The notes beneath the pieces are model-generated. The model was not told the DNA's origin. It did no database searches and saw only the letters and a program-made list of their open reading frames with translations. Below are positions 17,315-26,388 of a stretch of DNA of 64,000 nt, piece after piece. The DNA is taken from contig NZ_CP041191.1 in NCBI RefSeq assembly GCF_006517275.1, positions 558,001 through 622,000 of the forward strand. The letters run 5' to 3'. The position numbers and the translations under genes were made by a program. The DNA comes from Labrenzia sp. PHM005 (lineage in GTDB: Bacteria > Pseudomonadota > Alphaproteobacteria > Rhizobiales > Stappiaceae). Position 1 is the stretch's first letter; each line of letters opens with the position of its first letter.

Positions 17315-18556
17315 ATGACACGCAAAGCGGACAGGGATCAAATCCGGCGGCAGAACAGAAGTATTGTTCTTCAGGCCCTTCGCCGGAACGGCCCGACAGC
17401 GCGGATTGACTTGGGCAAAATCACCCGGCTGAGCCCGGCGACAGTGACGGCGATCACGTCTGACCTTCTGGACCAGAAACTGGTCGTCAGCGTTGAAAGC
17501 GAGGAGCCGAAATCGCATCAGTCCAGAGGGCGGCCGCGGACGCTTTTGCGGCTCAACCCAGGCGTGGCTTACACCGTGTGCATTCGTTTGTCGGTAAATA
17601 CGATCGACCTGTCTCTGGTCGACTTTGCCGGCACAATCACTGCAAATCGCAGAACCAGTTTCGACAGCGCTTCGGCGGACACAAACACTTTTCCCCCGGC
17701 CTTGATTTCAGCCATTCAGGACTTTTTGACAGATTCCGGTGTTCGCATTGATCAACTGCAAGAGATCGGTGTTGCAGCACAGGGTGTGGTTGAAACAGAA
17801 ACGGGGCTTGTTGCCTGGAGTCCAGCCTTCTCGGGCCGGAAAGTCCCTATCATTGCTCCGCTTGAGCAAGCCTTCGGCGCTGACTGCTATATCTCTAATG
17901 ATACCAACATGATCACCGAGGCCCTCCATTGGTCCGATCCGGAACGCTACAGCGGCACATTCGCCGTTGTCATGCTCGATTACGGTGTTGGCATGGGACT
18001 TTATCTCGACGATCACTTGTTTTCCGGCGCCAGCGGAACAGCAGCAGAGTTCGGTCACGCCAATCATATTCCCGGTGGAGCCCTGTGCCGATGTGGCAAA
18101 GAAGGCTGCCTTGAAGCCTATTTGTCCGACTATGCACTGGTACGTTCAGCGTCGCAGCTTCCGGAAGACACCGACCCGGCAACCATTGAAGCCGGGGTAT
18201 CCGGATTAAAGAAACTGATCGAACGCGCAGATGCCGGTGATGAAAATGCACGTAGAGCCTTTCATCAGGCCGGACGTGTGCTCGGCTATGGTCTAGCCCG
18301 TGTGATTGCGCTCATCGACCCCAAACGCATTGTTCTGACTGGCGCTGCTATGCGTGCCTACACCTTCATGGAAAAGGGGGTTTGGGAAGGACTTAAAGAC
18401 GCGCTCGTGGAAGATCTGCGCAACAACTTCACGCTCGATGTCATGCCCTGGAATGAAGATTTTATCCGCACCGGCCTTGTTGCCCAGTCTATGGAACGGC
18501 TGGATAAGGACTTTTTGGGAGTACAGGTCAAAGCACCAAGGCAGGAAGCTTCATGA
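17315..18556 (+). CDS. ROK-family transcriptional regulator, XylR-like
   Basis: A 413-residue protein. An N-terminal winged helix (NRSIVLQALRRNGPTARIDL, then LSPATVTAITSDLL) is followed by a ROK sugar-kinase-like domain. The zinc motif CRCGKEGCLEAY is intact, as is GVGMGLYLDDHLFSGASGTAAEFGH. ROK repressors of this build sense xylose in many bacteria. Divergence from xylF makes it the likely xylose repressor. I chose the ATG at 17315; a TTG at 17294 is in frame. The TGA overlaps the ATG of the di-heme gene. Confidence 0.85.
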   Translation: MTRKADRDQIRRQNRSIVLQALRRNGPTARIDLGKITRLSPATVTAITSDLLDQKLVVSVESEEPKSHQSRGRPRTLLRLNPGVAYTVCIRLSVNTIDLSLVDFAGTITANRRTSFDSASADTNTFPPALISAIQDFLTDSGVRIDQLQEIGVAAQGVVETETGLVAWSPAFSGRKVPIIAPLEQAFGADCYISNDTNMITEALHWSDPERYSGTFAVVMLDYGVGMGLYLDDHLFSGASGTAAEFGHANHIPGGALCRCGKEGCLEAYLSDYALVRSASQLPEDTDPATIEAGVSGLKKLIERADAGDENARRAFHQAGRVLGYGLARVIALIDPKRIVLTGAAMRAYTFMEKGVWEGLKDALVEDLRNNFTLDVMPWNEDFIRTGLVAQSMERLDKDFLGVQVKAPRQEAS

Positions 18557-20250
18557 TCCTGTTTTCTGCACTCAGACTAGGCCGTGTGGACGAATTGGTG
18601 ACGCATTTCGTGTGGCTAAGGGCAAAGGGTGACGTGGAAAGACCTGCAGAGCGTATCGGTGATACGGTCAAAGGGCAGTCCGCGTCAGATTGCTACCCTT
18701 TGCCTCACCCGAAGGGCTGGGACTGCAGCGTTCAATCCTCTGCGCAAATCCGCCTTGATGATGCTCCAGCATCACCTGCGCCAGATTTTCTTGATCTTGA
18801 ACGCAGTAATTCCCAGCGAAATACATCTCCAATTCGTCTACACGGCCTAGGTTTAAGTGTTGCTGTTTTGCTCGCAGCAACATCTGTATTTGCCAATGAA
18901 AATGTGCCGCCGTGGACCGAACGAACCATCATAGAAGACGTTGATCTTCAAGCCTTGGCGGCTTCGGGAAAAAACCCGATTGAAGTTCTTCAACCACTTG
19001 GAGAAACTCTCTTTGAAGCAAAATTCACCAGTTTGGATGGTGCGGGGCGCCCGGACGCGACCGGTGCAATCGTGCCAACCAAGGTCCGCCGGCGATCTCA
19101 CCTCTCTTTCCAGCGTTTAGCGGGTCCCGACGCCAATGCGTGCGCGTCCTGCCACAATGAACCGGTCATGGGCGGCGCAGGGTCCTTTACGGCCAATGTG
19201 TTTGTCTCCGAAGGGTTTGAAAGCGCAGATTTCGATACGATCGACCCGCAGTTTTCCAATGAACGTAATACCAATGCCATCCAGGGCGCCGGTCTGATTG
19301 AACTGCTTGCCCGGGAAATGACCACGGATTTGCGCGGTCAGCGCAGCGCGGTCCTGAAAGACGCCCGGACCAGCGGCAAACCGGCAACAACCGGCCTTGA
19401 AACAAAGGGGATCTCCTTCGGAAGCTTGACCGCGCATCCGGATGGAACCCTGGATGTTTCTGAACTGGATGGCATTGATGACGATTTGACCCTGCGCCCG
19501 TTCGGGCAAAAGGGTGTTTTTGCATCGCTCAGACAGTTCACCGTGAATGCGATGAACGATCATCACGGCATTCAGGCCAATGAACGCTTCGGCACCCGTT
19601 GGACCGGCACTGACGATTTTGATGCCGATGGGTTTGCCCGTGAATTCAGTGATGGTCAGATTTCGGCCCTGGTTGCTTGGCAAGCCACCTTGCCGGCTCC
19701 GGGACGCAAGACTGGTTTACCGGAAATCTGGGAAAAGGCGGCAGCACGCGGCGAACTCATCTTTGACGAAATCGGCTGTGCCTCCTGCCATGTTCCGGCT
19801 CTTCCGCTCGACAGTCTTATCTTCCAAGACCCTGGCCCTTTTGATACCGCGGGCACCCTGCGCCAGAGCGATGTCGATCTTCCACTGACCCTCGATTTAG
19901 CAACGCTGGAGTGGGCCAAAACCCTGCCGCGCGATGATAAAGGGCGTGTGCTGGTGCCACTCTTTGGCGATTTGAAACGGCATAAAATCGCCGACGCAGC
20001 CAACGACACACTTGGAAATGAGCTCCTGGCCCAACGTTTCGTGGCACGGGATGTGTTCATCACTGCAGAGCTTTGGGGCATCGGCAGCACGGCGCCCTAT
20101 GGGCACCGGGGCGACCTGACAACGTTACATGAAGTCATTCTGGCGCACGGCGGCGACGCAACTGACAGCCGCAAAGCCTATTCCGGCTTGGATGAATTGG
20201 GCCGCCAATCGATCATCGCTTTCCTGCGCAGCCTGGAGATCACCGAATGA
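18553..20250 (+). CDS. Di-heme cytochrome c (DHOR/peroxidase-like) with an in-frame element in its signal peptide
   Basis: Two CxxCH heme sites are present, CASCH at residues 197-201 and 409-413. The C-terminus ELWGIGSTAPYGHRGDLTTL is typical of di-heme oxidoreductases of the DUF1111/CCP-like group, which act in the periplasm. The frame opens at an ATG overlapping the regulator stop (ATGA). Codons 1-9 give MILFSALRL. Then 90 codons of foreign sequence follow, and then LSVAVLLAATSVFA-NE. Deleting 18581-18850 joins the two parts into a normal signal peptide and a 475-residue protein. Export of the interrupted product is doubtful. The following gene overlaps by 4 bp and encodes a likely partner. 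Confidence 0.8.
   Translation: MILFSALRLGRVDELVTHFVWLRAKGDVERPAERIGDTVKGQSASDCYPLPHPKGWDCSVQSSAQIRLDDAPASPAPDFLDLERSNSQRNTSPIRLHGLGLSVAVLLAATSVFANENVPPWTERTIIEDVDLQALAASGKNPIEVLQPLGETLFEAKFTSLDGAGRPDATGAIVPTKVRRRSHLSFQRLAGPDANACASCHNEPVMGGAGSFTANVFVSEGFESADFDTIDPQFSNERNTNAIQGAGLIELLAREMTTDLRGQRSAVLKDARTSGKPATTGLETKGISFGSLTAHPDGTLDVSELDGIDDDLTLRPFGQKGVFASLRQFTVNAMNDHHGIQANERFGTRWTGTDDFDADGFAREFSDGQISALVAWQATLPAPGRKTGLPEIWEKAAARGELIFDEIGCASCHVPALPLDSLIFQDPGPFDTAGTLRQSDVDLPLTLDLATLEWAKTLPRDDKGRVLVPLFGDLKRHKIADAANDTLGNELLAQRFVARDVFITAELWGIGSTAPYGHRGDLTTLHEVILAHGGDATDSRKAYSGLDELGRQSIIAFLRSLEITE
18577..18850. mobile_element. MITE-like element, 266 bp, with CTAG target duplications
   Basis: The element spans 18581-18846. 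Its ends are inverted repeats: GCCGTGTGGACGAATTGG at the left, matched at the right on the opposite strand. Over the first 30 bases 26 are identical. CTAG flanks it on both sides (18577-18580 and 18847-18850). It encodes no transposase and is too short to. Palindromic CTAG targets and short inverted ends suggest mobilisation by an IS5-type transposase, which I infer. Element plus one CTAG is 270 bp, exactly 90 codons without a stop, so the host reading frame survives. Confidence 0.85.
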
Positions 20251-21902
20251 GTTTTCGCAAGATTTCCTGCTATGTCGCGCTCTTCACTACGGTAGCTATC
20301 GCACCCGCTATCGCTAACGGGGAAAAATCTCTTGCTCCGGTTCCGAGTTTCAATGACGAAGCTTCTACAGCCGGAATCCAACACACTTATGATGGTGCCT
20401 GGGAGTATTTCGTTGGCGGTGGAATTGCCATCTTCGACTGCGATGGCGATCGGCGGCCGGACATGTTTTTGGCCGGTGGGAAAAATCCGGCACTGCTCTA
20501 CCGGAACCAAAGCCTTACCGGCGGCAGTCTGAACTTTGAGGCCGTTTCTCAATATGGACTGAGCGAAAAACAAAGTGCCAAAGTACTTGGTGCCTATCCG
20601 ATCGACTTCGACAACGATGATGTCTTGGATCTTGTTCTTTTAAGGCTGGGCGAAAACCTGCTTTTGAAAGGCAAGGGCGATTGCACCTTCGACGTTTCCA
20701 ACCGCGCGCTAAGCTTTGACGGCGGGCGGGAGTGGTCGACGGCTTTTTCCGCGACCTATGAGGAAGGGTCTGACTTTCCGACGCTCGCCTTCGGCAACTA
20801 CGTCGACAGATCTGCGCCCGGCTCGCCTTGGGGCACCTGCCACGACAATTTCCTTTTCCGGCCGGAAAAAACAGCGGAAGGATCGGTCAGCTATCCGGAA
20901 GCGGCCCGTTTGTCTCCGGGATATTGCAGTCTGTCGATCCTGTTTACTGATTGGAACCGCTCCGGCGAAGCCTCCTTACGCATCTCCAACGACCGGCATT
21001 ATTATCGCGGCGGCCAGGAACAGCTCTGGGCCATTCCAAAGGGACGGCCACCCCGTCCCTACCGCAAAACGGATGGCTGGCAGCACCTTAAAATCTGGGG
21101 CATGGGCATCGCGTCGATCGATCTCAATGTTGACGGCTTTCCCGAATATGCGCTCACAAGCATGGGCGACACCAAGCTGCAGAAACTCGATGACGAGGCC
21201 GATGAAACAGTCCCGGTTTATCAGGATATCGCCTTTGATTTGGGTGTTACCGCACACCGGCCCTACACCGGAGATGATCTCAAACCCTCAACCGGCTGGC
21301 ATTCAGAATTTCAAGACGTCAACAACGATGGGCTTTGGGATCTCTTTATTGCCAAGGGCAATGTGGAGGCCATGCCGGATTTTGCGGCCTATGACCCGGA
21401 CAATCTGCTGCTTGGACAATGGAGCGGCAGGTTCACAGAAACGGGCAAGGACGCCGGGATTGCGCTGGACCGGCGCGGCCGGGGTGCTGGATTGGCCGAT
21501 TTCAACTCAGACGGATTGCTTGATTTGGTCGTCGTCAACCGGGCAGCCCCTGTCAGCCTCTTCCGCAATCTCGGTGATGGCACTGCGGATAAACCGCGGC
21601 CGCTCGGCAACTGGCTGGCGGTTGATGTCCGCCAGCCCGGCAAACCCAACCGCCGCGCGGTTGGCGCAAAAATCAGCGTCAAAACCGGCAACCGGACCGT
21701 GGTCAAGGATATTCAGATAGGCGCCGGACACGCGTCCGGGCAGCTAGGCTTTGTGCACTTCGGCCTCGGTGTCGCCGAGCGGGCGAACGTGCGTATCAAA
21801 TGGCCCGATGGCGACTGGAGCCACGGGTATCGGGTTTTTGCCAACTCTCACGTCATTATCGATCGGGGCGCTGAAAAAGCACGTTTCTGGTATCCGGAGT
21901 GA
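20247..21902 (+). CDS. Secreted CRTAC1-like FG-GAP/ASPIC-UnbV repeat protein
   Basis: A 551-residue protein with a signal peptide ending near APAIANG. At least five calcium-binding-like FG-GAP/VCBS repeats are visible, for example FDCDGDRRPDMF, DFDNDDVLDLVLL, DVNNDGLWDLFIAKG and DFNSDGLLDLVVV. This suggests a beta-propeller. The last 110 residues match an ASPIC/UnbV domain (NRRAVGAKISVKTG, then FGLGVAERANVRIKWPDG). Its ATG overlaps the stop of the di-heme gene, so the two are translationally coupled and probably work together in the periplasm. Biochemical role unknown. Confidence 0.8.
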   Translation: MSFRKISCYVALFTTVAIAPAIANGEKSLAPVPSFNDEASTAGIQHTYDGAWEYFVGGGIAIFDCDGDRRPDMFLAGGKNPALLYRNQSLTGGSLNFEAVSQYGLSEKQSAKVLGAYPIDFDNDDVLDLVLLRLGENLLLKGKGDCTFDVSNRALSFDGGREWSTAFSATYEEGSDFPTLAFGNYVDRSAPGSPWGTCHDNFLFRPEKTAEGSVSYPEAARLSPGYCSLSILFTDWNRSGEASLRISNDRHYYRGGQEQLWAIPKGRPPRPYRKTDGWQHLKIWGMGIASIDLNVDGFPEYALTSMGDTKLQKLDDEADETVPVYQDIAFDLGVTAHRPYTGDDLKPSTGWHSEFQDVNNDGLWDLFIAKGNVEAMPDFAAYDPDNLLLGQWSGRFTETGKDAGIALDRRGRGAGLADFNSDGLLDLVVVNRAAPVSLFRNLGDGTADKPRPLGNWLAVDVRQPGKPNRRAVGAKISVKTGNRTVVKDIQIGAGHASGQLGFVHFGLGVAERANVRIKWPDGDWSHGYRVFANSHVIIDRGAEKARFWYPE

Positions 21903-21913
21903 ACCTAGAACAA

Positions 21914-22429
21914 CTAAAACTGCTCCGGATTGTGCCGCCGGTAAAGAATGCGATCCATGTGGTCAACGTAGCGCACTGGCTGAAACCCGACTTTCTGAAG
22001 CAGCCTGTTGGACCCTTTATTGTCCGGATGAGCAAAGGCGGACACCATTGGTAAGTGGATGGCGGTGTCAGCGACCGCAAGCGCTGCTGACGACAGCTCG
22101 GCACCATACCCTTGGCCCCAAGCTTTGGGATGAAAGAAAAATGCCAACTCCGGTCCCCAACCCGGATCGAACGGATCATCATACAAACCGCCCCACCCAA
22201 TGATCTGCGGATGTCCCTTGAGTCGGACTGTCCATGGAGCAAACCCGTCCCGCCGGCGCCGCCACTCATGGATGGCAATCCGGCGTCGGCACGCCGCCAG
22301 GTTCTTATCCTTTTGCGTATAGCGCATTGCCACTGGATCGCCCAAAAACGCAAAAAGTTCTTGCACCTCAGTCAGTCTAGGCCTTGCGAGCCGTAATCGT
22401 TCTGTTTCGATATCCATGCTCAACGACAT
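21914..22429 (-). CDS. GNAT-family N-acetyltransferase, RimJ/RimL-like
   Basis: A 171-residue protein beginning with the strand IETERLRLARPRLTEVQELF, followed by GWGGLYDDPFDPGWGPELAFFFHPKAWGQGYGAEL and FAHPDNKGSNRLLQKVGFQ. The acetyl-CoA loop (WGQGYGAEL) and the N-x2-S-x-R-L helix place it in the Acetyltransf_3 group. The acceptor is unknown. The ATG at 22429 follows GGGAGG closely. It is convergent with the CRTAC1-like gene, 11 bp apart. Confidence 0.8.
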   Translation of the reverse strand: MSLSMDIETERLRLARPRLTEVQELFAFLGDPVAMRYTQKDKNLAACRRRIAIHEWRRRRDGFAPWTVRLKGHPQIIGWGGLYDDPFDPGWGPELAFFFHPKAWGQGYGAELSSAALAVADTAIHLPMVSAFAHPDNKGSNRLLQKVGFQPVRYVDHMDRILYRRHNPEQF

Positions 22430-22666
22430 CAACCTCCCATCAAAAAGGCGCTCTTCAACTTCCTGAAATCTTTTTTGTCAGAGTCAGAAAATTGCGGCCG
22501 TCTTGGAGGACGAGTTCAAATCTTTCCAATCCATTGCACTCTTATTCGCATCAAAATGCCTGGTGATGCAAATTTAATCACGCTCAAAATATAAACTAAC
22601 CCACTGATGTTTAAGCAATATAATTGCTGAATTCTGCACTCCAGTTTTTAATCGTTCTAAAAATAT

Positions 22667-22682
22667 TTGACTAATTGTTCAA
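22667..22682. promoter_or_regulatory. RutR-type operator upstream of preT
   Basis: TTGACTAATTGTTCAA matches the RutR consensus TTGACCANNTGGTCAA at 12 of 14 defined positions. RutR, a uracil-sensing TetR regulator, controls pyrimidine catabolism in E. coli. The site lies about 90 bp before preT. The rest of the AT-rich 22430-22768 gap shows only a small AAGGAC-GCC-GTCCTT hairpin near 22720-22736 and no gene. Confidence 0.55.
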
Positions 22683-22768
22683 ATTTTTGCCCAATACCCC
22701 GACGAGCGACCTCAAAAAACGAAGGACGCCGTCCTTAAAAATCGATCGCCAACCTTCCGGAGATCCCA

Positions 22769-24115
22769 ATGACCCAGACCAAAGCCGGCCCGGATATTGC
22801 CGCCGGGCGCTTGCCTCAGGAAGCATACGCTGACAACTTCAGCGATCTGCATCCGCTGCTGGAACCGCACGAGGCACAGGTCGAGGCAGACCGGTGCTAC
22901 TTCTGTTACGATGCACCTTGCATGCAAGCGTGCCCGACCAGCATCGACATCCCGCAATTCATCCGCCAAATCTCTACCGGCAACCCGACCGGATCTGCGA
23001 AGACCATCTTCGATCAGAACATCCTCGGCGGCATGTGCGCCCGCGTCTGCCCCACCGAAACCTTGTGCGAGCAAGTATGTGTCCGCGAAACCGCCGAAGG
23101 CAAACCGGTCCAGATCGGACAGCTGCAGCGTTACGCCACTGACCACTACATGGCGGAAAACGACACGACACCGTTCACCCGCGGTGCTCCAACCGGCAAA
23201 AAGATTGCCGTTGTTGGTGCCGGCCCTGCGGGTCTTGCCTGTGCCCACCGCTTGTCGGTTCACGGCCATGACGTCACGCTGTTTGACGCCAAGGAAAAAG
23301 CCGGCGGCCTGAATGAATACGGCATCGCGTCCTATAAGTCGGTCGATAATTTCGCCGCACGCGAAGTTGAATTTGTTCTGTCCATCGGCGGCATTGAAAT
23401 GAAGTCCGGCCAGCGGCTCGGAGACAATCTCGATCTTGCCGAACTTCGCGCCTCCTACGACGCAGTATTTCTTTCCATCGGCCTTGGCGGTGTCAATGCC
23501 CTTGGACTTGAGAATGAAGACAAGAGCGGTTCGATCGACGCAGTCGATTACATCGCAGACCTGCGCCAGGCTGACGACCTTTCCAAGCTCGCAGTGGGCC
23601 GGAATGTTGTTGTCATCGGCGGCGGCATGACCGCAGTTGATATTGCGGTTCAAACCAAGCTGCTCGGTGCAGAAGACGTCACCATAGCCTACCGGCGCGG
23701 CCAGGACCGCATGAATGCGTCTGACTTTGAGCAACAACTGGCTCAAACCAACGGCGTCAAGATCCTGACCTGGGCACAGCCCAAAGCGCTGGTTGCCGAA
23801 AACGGATCGATCTCGGCCATTGAACTGGAACGAACAGAGGACCAAAATGGATCTCTGACGGGAACAGGTGAAGTCATCACTTTGCCGGCCGACATGGTGT
23901 TCAAGGCTGTGGGCCAGACATTGGTTCAAACTGATCTCGGCGGTGCTTTGACACTTGAAAAAGGACGGATTGTGGTCGACGCGGACCGCAAGACGAGCCT
24001 CGATGATGTGTGGGCAGGCGGCGACTGTGTTGCCGGCGGCGAAGACCTGACGGTCGCAGCGGTTGAAGACGGCAAAGTGGCCGCTGAAGCCATCAACGCT
24101 GCGCTGAGCGCCTGA
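22769..24115 (+). CDS. preT: NAD-dependent dihydropyrimidine dehydrogenase, subunit PreT
   Basis: A 448-residue flavoprotein subunit. The N-terminus has iron-sulfur cysteines, CYFCYDAPCMQACPT (about residues 45-59) and CARVCPTETLCEQVC (about 90-104). FAD binding follows at VVGAGPAGLACAHRL near 150 and NAD(P)H binding at VIGGGMTAVDIA near 285. It passes electrons from NADH to PreA. Close spacing (22 bp) to preA confirms the complex. GGAG precedes the ATG. Confidence 0.93.
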   Translation: MTQTKAGPDIAAGRLPQEAYADNFSDLHPLLEPHEAQVEADRCYFCYDAPCMQACPTSIDIPQFIRQISTGNPTGSAKTIFDQNILGGMCARVCPTETLCEQVCVRETAEGKPVQIGQLQRYATDHYMAENDTTPFTRGAPTGKKIAVVGAGPAGLACAHRLSVHGHDVTLFDAKEKAGGLNEYGIASYKSVDNFAAREVEFVLSIGGIEMKSGQRLGDNLDLAELRASYDAVFLSIGLGGVNALGLENEDKSGSIDAVDYIADLRQADDLSKLAVGRNVVVIGGGMTAVDIAVQTKLLGAEDVTIAYRRGQDRMNASDFEQQLAQTNGVKILTWAQPKALVAENGSISAIELERTEDQNGSLTGTGEVITLPADMVFKAVGQTLVQTDLGGALTLEKGRIVVDADRKTSLDDVWAGGDCVAGGEDLTVAAVEDGKVAAEAINAALSA

Positions 24116-24137
24116 GAAGTCAGAGGGAGACAGAAAA

Positions 24138-25451
24138 ATGGCTAATCTGACGACAAATTTCATCGGCATCAAATCGCCGAACCCGTTCTGGCTGGCATCC
24201 GCGCCGCCAACCGACAAGGAATACAACGTTGTCCGCGCTTTCAAGGCGGGTTGGGGCGGCGTTGTCTGGAAAACGCTTGGCGATGGTGACCCGGTCGTCA
24301 ACGTCAATGGCCCGCGTTACGGCGCGATCCACGGCAAGGACCGCCAGCTGCTCGGGCTCAACAATATCGAGCTGATCACCGACCGCCCGCTGGAAGTGAA
24401 TCTTCGCGAAATCAAGCAGGTCAAACGCGACTGGCCGGACCGGGCCCTGGTTGTCTCCTTGATGGTGCCGTGTGAAGAGCAAAACTGGATCGACATACTC
24501 AAGGCGGTGGAAGACACTGAAGCAGACGGTGTGGAACTCAACTTCGGTTGCCCGCACGGTATGAGCGAGCGCGGCATGGGCTCTGCGGTCGGCCAGGTGC
24601 CGGAATACATTGAGATGGTGACCCGCTGGGTGAAAAAACACTCGCGGATGCCCTGCATCGTCAAACTGACACCGAACATTACGGACGTCCGCAAACCGGC
24701 ACAGGCCGCTAAAGCAGGCGGCGCCGATGCAGTCTCGCTGATCAACACAATCAACTCCATCGTCAGTGTGGATCTCGACGAGATGTCACCGGCTCCAATG
24801 GTCGACGGCAAAGGCGCCCATGGCGGTTATTGCGGTCCGGCGGTGAAGCCGATTGCCCTCAACATGGTGGCAGAAATCGCTCGCGATCCGGAAACCCATG
24901 GTCTGCCGATCTCCGGTATCGGCGGGGTGACCACCTGGCGCGATGCGGCCGAGTTCATGGCACTAGGTGCCGGCTCCGTTCAGGTCTGTACCGCAGCCAT
25001 GACCTATGGCTTCAAGGTGGTTGAAGACATGATCGAAGGCCTCAGCGACTGGATGGATCAGAAGGGTTACACCTCGGTCGATCAGATCGTCGGTAAGGCC
25101 GTGCCGAATGCATCCGACTGGCAGCATCTGAACCTGAACTACATCGCCAAAGCGAAAATCAATCAGGATCTGTGCATCGAATGCGGCCGTTGCCACATTG
25201 CCTGTGAGGACACCTCGCACCAGGCGATCACCAACATGGTCGATGGCGTGCGCAAGTTCGAGGTGATCGACGAGGAATGCGTTGGCTGTAACCTTTGCGT
25301 CAACGTCTGCCCGGTCGAAAACTGCATCACCATGGAGCAGATGGCACCTGGAACAGTTGATCCGCGCACCAAAAAGGTTGTCGAAGACAAATACGCCAAC
25401 TGGACGACCCATCCGAACAACCCGATGGCCGTCACGGAAGCAGCTGAATAA
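24138..25451 (+). CDS. preA: NAD-dependent dihydropyrimidine dehydrogenase, subunit PreA
   Basis: A 437-residue catalytic subunit. A dihydroorotate-dehydrogenase-like FMN barrel occupies residues about 1-320 (NPFWLASAPPTDKEYNV, NFGCPHGMSERGMGSAVGQ, GIGGVTTWRDAAEFMALGA). Two 4Fe-4S sites follow at the C-terminus: CIECGRCHIACED near 350 and CVGCNLCVNVCPVENC near 385. It reduces uracil and thymine to dihydro forms, the first step of reductive catabolism. The hydantoinase and ureidopropionase genes that would follow are not in the window. Confidence 0.95.
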   Translation: MANLTTNFIGIKSPNPFWLASAPPTDKEYNVVRAFKAGWGGVVWKTLGDGDPVVNVNGPRYGAIHGKDRQLLGLNNIELITDRPLEVNLREIKQVKRDWPDRALVVSLMVPCEEQNWIDILKAVEDTEADGVELNFGCPHGMSERGMGSAVGQVPEYIEMVTRWVKKHSRMPCIVKLTPNITDVRKPAQAAKAGGADAVSLINTINSIVSVDLDEMSPAPMVDGKGAHGGYCGPAVKPIALNMVAEIARDPETHGLPISGIGGVTTWRDAAEFMALGAGSVQVCTAAMTYGFKVVEDMIEGLSDWMDQKGYTSVDQIVGKAVPNASDWQHLNLNYIAKAKINQDLCIECGRCHIACEDTSHQAITNMVDGVRKFEVIDEECVGCNLCVNVCPVENCITMEQMAPGTVDPRTKKVVEDKYANWTTHPNNPMAVTEAAE

Positions 25452-25478
25452 GTCTGACTGTATCAAACTTAAAACAAA

Positions 25479-25510
25479 CGCAGGCAAGGCACTCCTTGCC
25501 TGCGTTTTTT
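25479..25510. terminator. Bidirectional terminator between preA and soeC
   Basis: CGCAGGCAAGG (25479-25489) and CCTTGCCTGCG (25494-25504) form a perfect 11-bp stem with a CACT loop, followed by TTTTTT. AAAACAAA on the left gives a U-run on the other strand, so it serves both convergent operons. Confidence 0.92.
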
Positions 25511-25512
25511 GT

Positions 25513-26388
25513 TTAGCGCTTGCCGTAGTAAAGCCCCACAACATGCTCCGCCTCGGCAAAGAACAGCCAGCGGGAGGCAAAGGTTCCGACCAGAAAGACG
25601 AGGCTTGCGGCCACGATGACTGGAAGGTTGGCCGGCAAGAAGGCGATCAGCAGGATCGGCAGGACGCAGTTCAGGACAAAGGCAATGATCCGCAGTTTCT
25701 GCGCATGCTTGCGGCCGACGGTGAACACCATCTCCTTCAAGAGATAATTGGTTCCGGTATGTGGTGCTTCAAACAGCCGAACCGTGCCCCGATCCCCAAG
25801 CCCGGTGGCAGTCTCCATGGTATGGCCGCGTTCGGCAAAGCGCCGGTCACCAAAAATCCAGTAGAGGCTCTGAACCAGCCCAGCAACCCCGAGAAGCAAA
25901 ACGGCGCCTCGGCCCTGCCCCGCAAGGATCGCGCCGCCAGCCAATGACAGCGACAAAAGGTGCAAGGGGGTCAGCCAGTGGTTCCAACGTGGCACGGTGG
26001 CGAGCTGTGCATAGATCATTGCGGTGGCATACACCGTCGCAAGGCAGAGCAGAGCTCCAATCACACCAAGTGGCGCAAGCGTCACGTCGAAGAACACCGC
26101 CGCAAAGGCGTGGATCCCCATAAAGACAAGCGCAAGCACGGAAAGCCAGGCCTCGCGAGACAGCCAGCTCGACCGCCACTGGGTAAAAGCCAGAAGACTG
26201 CGTTGCGGATTGCCGAGGTGGAAGGTTGCGGACAGCAAACCGCCGACGGCGGCCACAAAGCCAATGAGGTAAGCAAAAAATGCGTCCCAACCGGTCACTG
26301 CTGGAAGACCAAGGCCAAGCCAGAACAAAAACCCGAAGCCGAGCCCAGATAGAACGGTAAAGATGATCACTGAGGGAGCTGGATGCAT
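25513..26388 (-). CDS. soeC: Membrane anchor of sulfite dehydrogenase, DmsC/SoeC-like
   Basis: A 291-residue integral membrane protein with about eight hydrophobic segments. ATFHLGNPQRSLLAFTQWRSSWLSREAW near residue 65 is the hallmark of DmsC-type anchors. It would bind quinone and tie the SoeAB subunits to the cytoplasmic face. The ATG shares one base with the soeB stop (TGATG), and GGAGG lies upstream. The name rests on the soeA and soeB neighbours; DmsC of DMSO reductase is the alternative. Confidence 0.82.
   Translation of the reverse strand: MHPAPSVIIFTVLSGLGFGFLFWLGLGLPAVTGWDAFFAYLIGFVAAVGGLLSATFHLGNPQRSLLAFTQWRSSWLSREAWLSVLALVFMGIHAFAAVFFDVTLAPLGVIGALLCLATVYATAMIYAQLATVPRWNHWLTPLHLLSLSLAGGAILAGQGRGAVLLLGVAGLVQSLYWIFGDRRFAERGHTMETATGLGDRGTVRLFEAPHTGTNYLLKEMVFTVGRKHAQKLRIIAFVLNCVLPILLIAFLPANLPVIVAASLVFLVGTFASRWLFFAEAEHVVGLYYGKR

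Noticed and set aside
18668..18932. Short minus-strand frames inside the mobile element, possible transposase remnant
   Set aside because: No DDE motif or family resemblance was found; the element is better described as non-autonomous.
22712..24307. A 531-codon open frame on the minus strand
   Set aside because: It lies antisense over the whole of preT, has no recognisable domain and reflects codon bias of the real gene.
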